DNA of 40,671 nt from an uncultured Anaeroplasmataceae bacterium (GTDB taxonomy: Bacteria > Bacillota_I > Bacilli_A > Acholeplasmatales > Anaeroplasmataceae): the NCBI GenBank assembly GCA_934229785.1, contig CAKQEA010000019.1:1-40671 (forward strand), written 5' to 3'. Below the pieces are notes generated by a model. That model made no database searches. It worked only from the letters and a program-made list of their open reading frames with translations, and was not told the DNA's origin. Below, piece after piece: positions 40,101 to 40,671 of this stretch. The number at the start of each line of letters is the position of its first letter. Positions within the stretch are counted from its first letter, which is position 1. The position numbers and the translations under genes were made by a program.

Positions 40101-40671
40101 CATTAACATTAGGTTATGGTTATGATAATGATAAATTAACATCAATAACTAGAAGTAGTGCGGAATGTGAAGGTAATACATCAAATGTTTTATATGAGCA
40201 TGGCCTAAAGATTAGGGAAAGTAGTGGAAATAATACATATGATTATAGTTATGATAATAACAGAAGATTAAAGAATGTAAAGATTAATGGCAAAACAGTT
40301 TGTAGATATTCATATACAAATTATAATAGAAATAGTACAACGATTAATCTTGAAGGTGTAACAAGAATAATTGATGATTCAAATACTAAAATTAATGTTG
40401 AGAGTACTATGTCAAATGATGAGTTAGTTAAAACGACTAAAATGAATAATAGTATTATTAGTCAAATAACTTATGATAAACTAGGACAAATAACTAAAAT
40501 TGATGATAAATTAACAGGAATAAAATCATATTATAAATATAATAATTTAAATATGCTATCTAAAGTAGAATCTCAAATAACTGAAGAATATGAATATGAG
40601 GATTTAAAATTAGTTCAAAAAAAGTATAGTTTAAATGATAAAGAAATAAATTACATTTATAGTTATAATGA
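37091..40671 (+). CDS. Very large YD-repeat/RHS-like protein, 3' end outside the window
   Basis: An open frame of at least 1193 codons with no stop up to the window edge. There is no signal peptide or membrane helix at the start (MDKNKIKEYLNSLKEISSDKK-type, charged). Residues about 90-180 are a beta-rich domain (LDLILPIDSRAVSMCDVVVTS). About 190-255 resembles a bacterial Ig-like domain (YKVNESFDVDNLVVVDCYGD and VVVNVGGKKFYIEVYV). About 275-430 is RHS-type N-terminal sequence (YFTFKGVDLLPIDLVYD). About 500-665 is helical, probably coiled-coil. From about 675 on come YD-type repeats (YIYDKNGNVVKEVTY, LGYGYDNDKLTSITR, YDYSYDNNRRLKNV, ITYDKLGQITKI). It is very rich in Asn, Ile and Lys, unlike its neighbours. 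The C-terminal toxin/tip, if any, is not visible. The ATG overlaps the holin-like gene by 14 bases. Confidence 0.9.
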   Translation, partial: MDKNKIKEYLNSLKEISSDKKSIISSINSNEYKTNNKIETCLIQEDIKGPDTDRVIGYRFYDRVTPESFEYDGETLKLTFNEDKFNNILNYYDLNKISKLDLILPIDSRAVSMCDVVVTSLSTKEEIASYRNDYTGAIKVDLLSIYKSEGKISIQVETDGTCIFDDHYNKFYIGVDSSIDLKHNYQLKRIPRRVYKVNESFDVDNLVVVDCYGDNEIVVDSLGYTVTPTILTKDVNEVVVNVGGKKFYIEVYVMCYSDLDYKENYQETIYSYDKFKLDLNLLTSKTYFTFKGVDLLPIDLVYDGGLKTNLSLKLELNGNDDETNTIYSLKDAYDNEVILEEKYYYIENNLKKYINKNSCRINIDGSIYYNEHEVKKEQTNSDYELIAEIDDYIDSRYIEQKTDEEKNIETTVKNYEANLINYVKVNGSNGNIVETLDELTESGINRLFSNLTTKSPDSFLTSSGESNDYNIILTVSEAINLRSLYNSYNNTINQCATITNQINELGIQLDAINRQEKAISNNTNYLNINNLLSRKKYGFSSGDNYADVDTDSSNDEEYNKNKEHVAYIYNREQLIENSEALDTFNDQKTINNESSIRLSSSYDNLKKSSEIIKSQIKYIISNSILNTDRVKESFDEYFKLKRQYELIKKLQPINYVKKENLIYGFNEENNLCRLISKDNYYQIKYENGLIKSVSDDNNDVVSFTYEGNKLTGVCDYLGNNVVLKYDSNNLSSIKYNDLELVITSNLNILSISDGYKNIKFSYSDYLNNIKAYVNDEKIEDITINKSNNQTKIINNIDSSYSLYEMSDNNRILYKEDKDELDSKSIIYNQYSISDNVERIFEIDDSDKATIYVDIKRDKNTKNLISSNSKKVIGDWFEVEAIEYNYDLNNNLINTINKKYINSYSVKKTIITNYYYNNLNKLIKKEEYVDGCNFGKNILEYIYDKNGNVVKEVTYNSNSSTDKSIKEYHYTSDNLIDYTIDDIGLNKTYYEYENNRVCQIKYPNSLTLGYGYDNDKLTSITRSSAECEGNTSNVLYEHGLKIRESSGNNTYDYSYDNNRRLKNVKINGKTVCRYSYTNYNRNSTTINLEGVTRIIDDSNTKINVESTMSNDELVKTTKMNNSIISQITYDKLGQITKIDDKLTGIKSYYKYNNLNMLSKVESQITEEYEYEDLKLVQKKYSLNDKEINYIYSYN

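Noticed and set aside
39900..40671. Repeats in the YD region as a CRISPR array
   Set aside because: The repetition is at the protein level (YD motifs) with diverged DNA and no constant direct repeat.

Overview
The window is AT-rich DNA from a low-GC Gram-positive bacterium of the Bacillota, most likely a Bacilli/Erysipelotrichia-type lineage. The evidence is the gene content (RNase J, RecU beside a class A PBP, Rel, a T-box leader, Hsp33, a dipicolinate-synthase-like protein), Bacillus-like gene order, standard stop codons including TGA, and a Shine-Dalgarno habit built on GGTGAT. A gut origin is likely but is inference. Most of the window is chromosomal housekeeping; only the last 4 kb looks accessory.

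Layout: 1-300 holds a tRNA-Arg(TCT) with its promoter and terminators on the minus strand. 334-2470 is an unrecognised gene coupled to mgtE. 2634-5170 (minus) is recU plus a class A PBP. 5270-5725 is a stand-alone starch-binding-domain protein with a possible cre site. 5770-13834 has the order dpaA-like, rnj, ftsK/spoIIIE-like seen in Bacillus, followed by rarA, two small membrane proteins and a SpoVB-like flippase. In this stretch both the RNase J and the FtsK-like ATPase have lost catalytic residues. 13884-20119 is apt-rel-dtd, an unknown membrane protein and rimO. 20119-20370 is a decayed HAD phosphatase. 20378-28272 holds trmL, trxA, a thioredoxin-reductase-like flavoprotein, a short RecQ with a probably leaderless mRNA, a Ppx/GppA protein, Hsp33, a MATE transporter and small unknowns.

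28363-36637 is a complete seven-gene arginine operon, argG-argH-argC-argJ-argB-argD-argF. It is transcribed from a consensus promoter through a roughly 400-nt leader. The leader contains an unexplained structured segment with its own terminator, then a T-box with specifier CGA (Arg). ArgJ closes the acetyl cycle, so ArgA and ArgE are not needed; ArgF, ArgG and ArgH finish arginine.

36645-40671 is the most unusual part. Consensus -35 and -10 hexamers lie 60 bp apart, separated by a perfect 28-bp inverted repeat. Each arm contains an 18-bp dyad. Removing exactly 44 bp between the dyads would give TTGACA-N16-TATAAT, so I propose a hairpin/slippage ON-OFF promoter. Two adjoining perfect palindromes follow. 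Downstream, a small holin-like membrane protein overlaps a very large YD-repeat (RHS-type) protein. That protein has no signal peptide and runs off the window end. This is a candidate regulated toxin/effector locus with possible holin-assisted release. No rRNA, CRISPR array or insertion sequence was seen.
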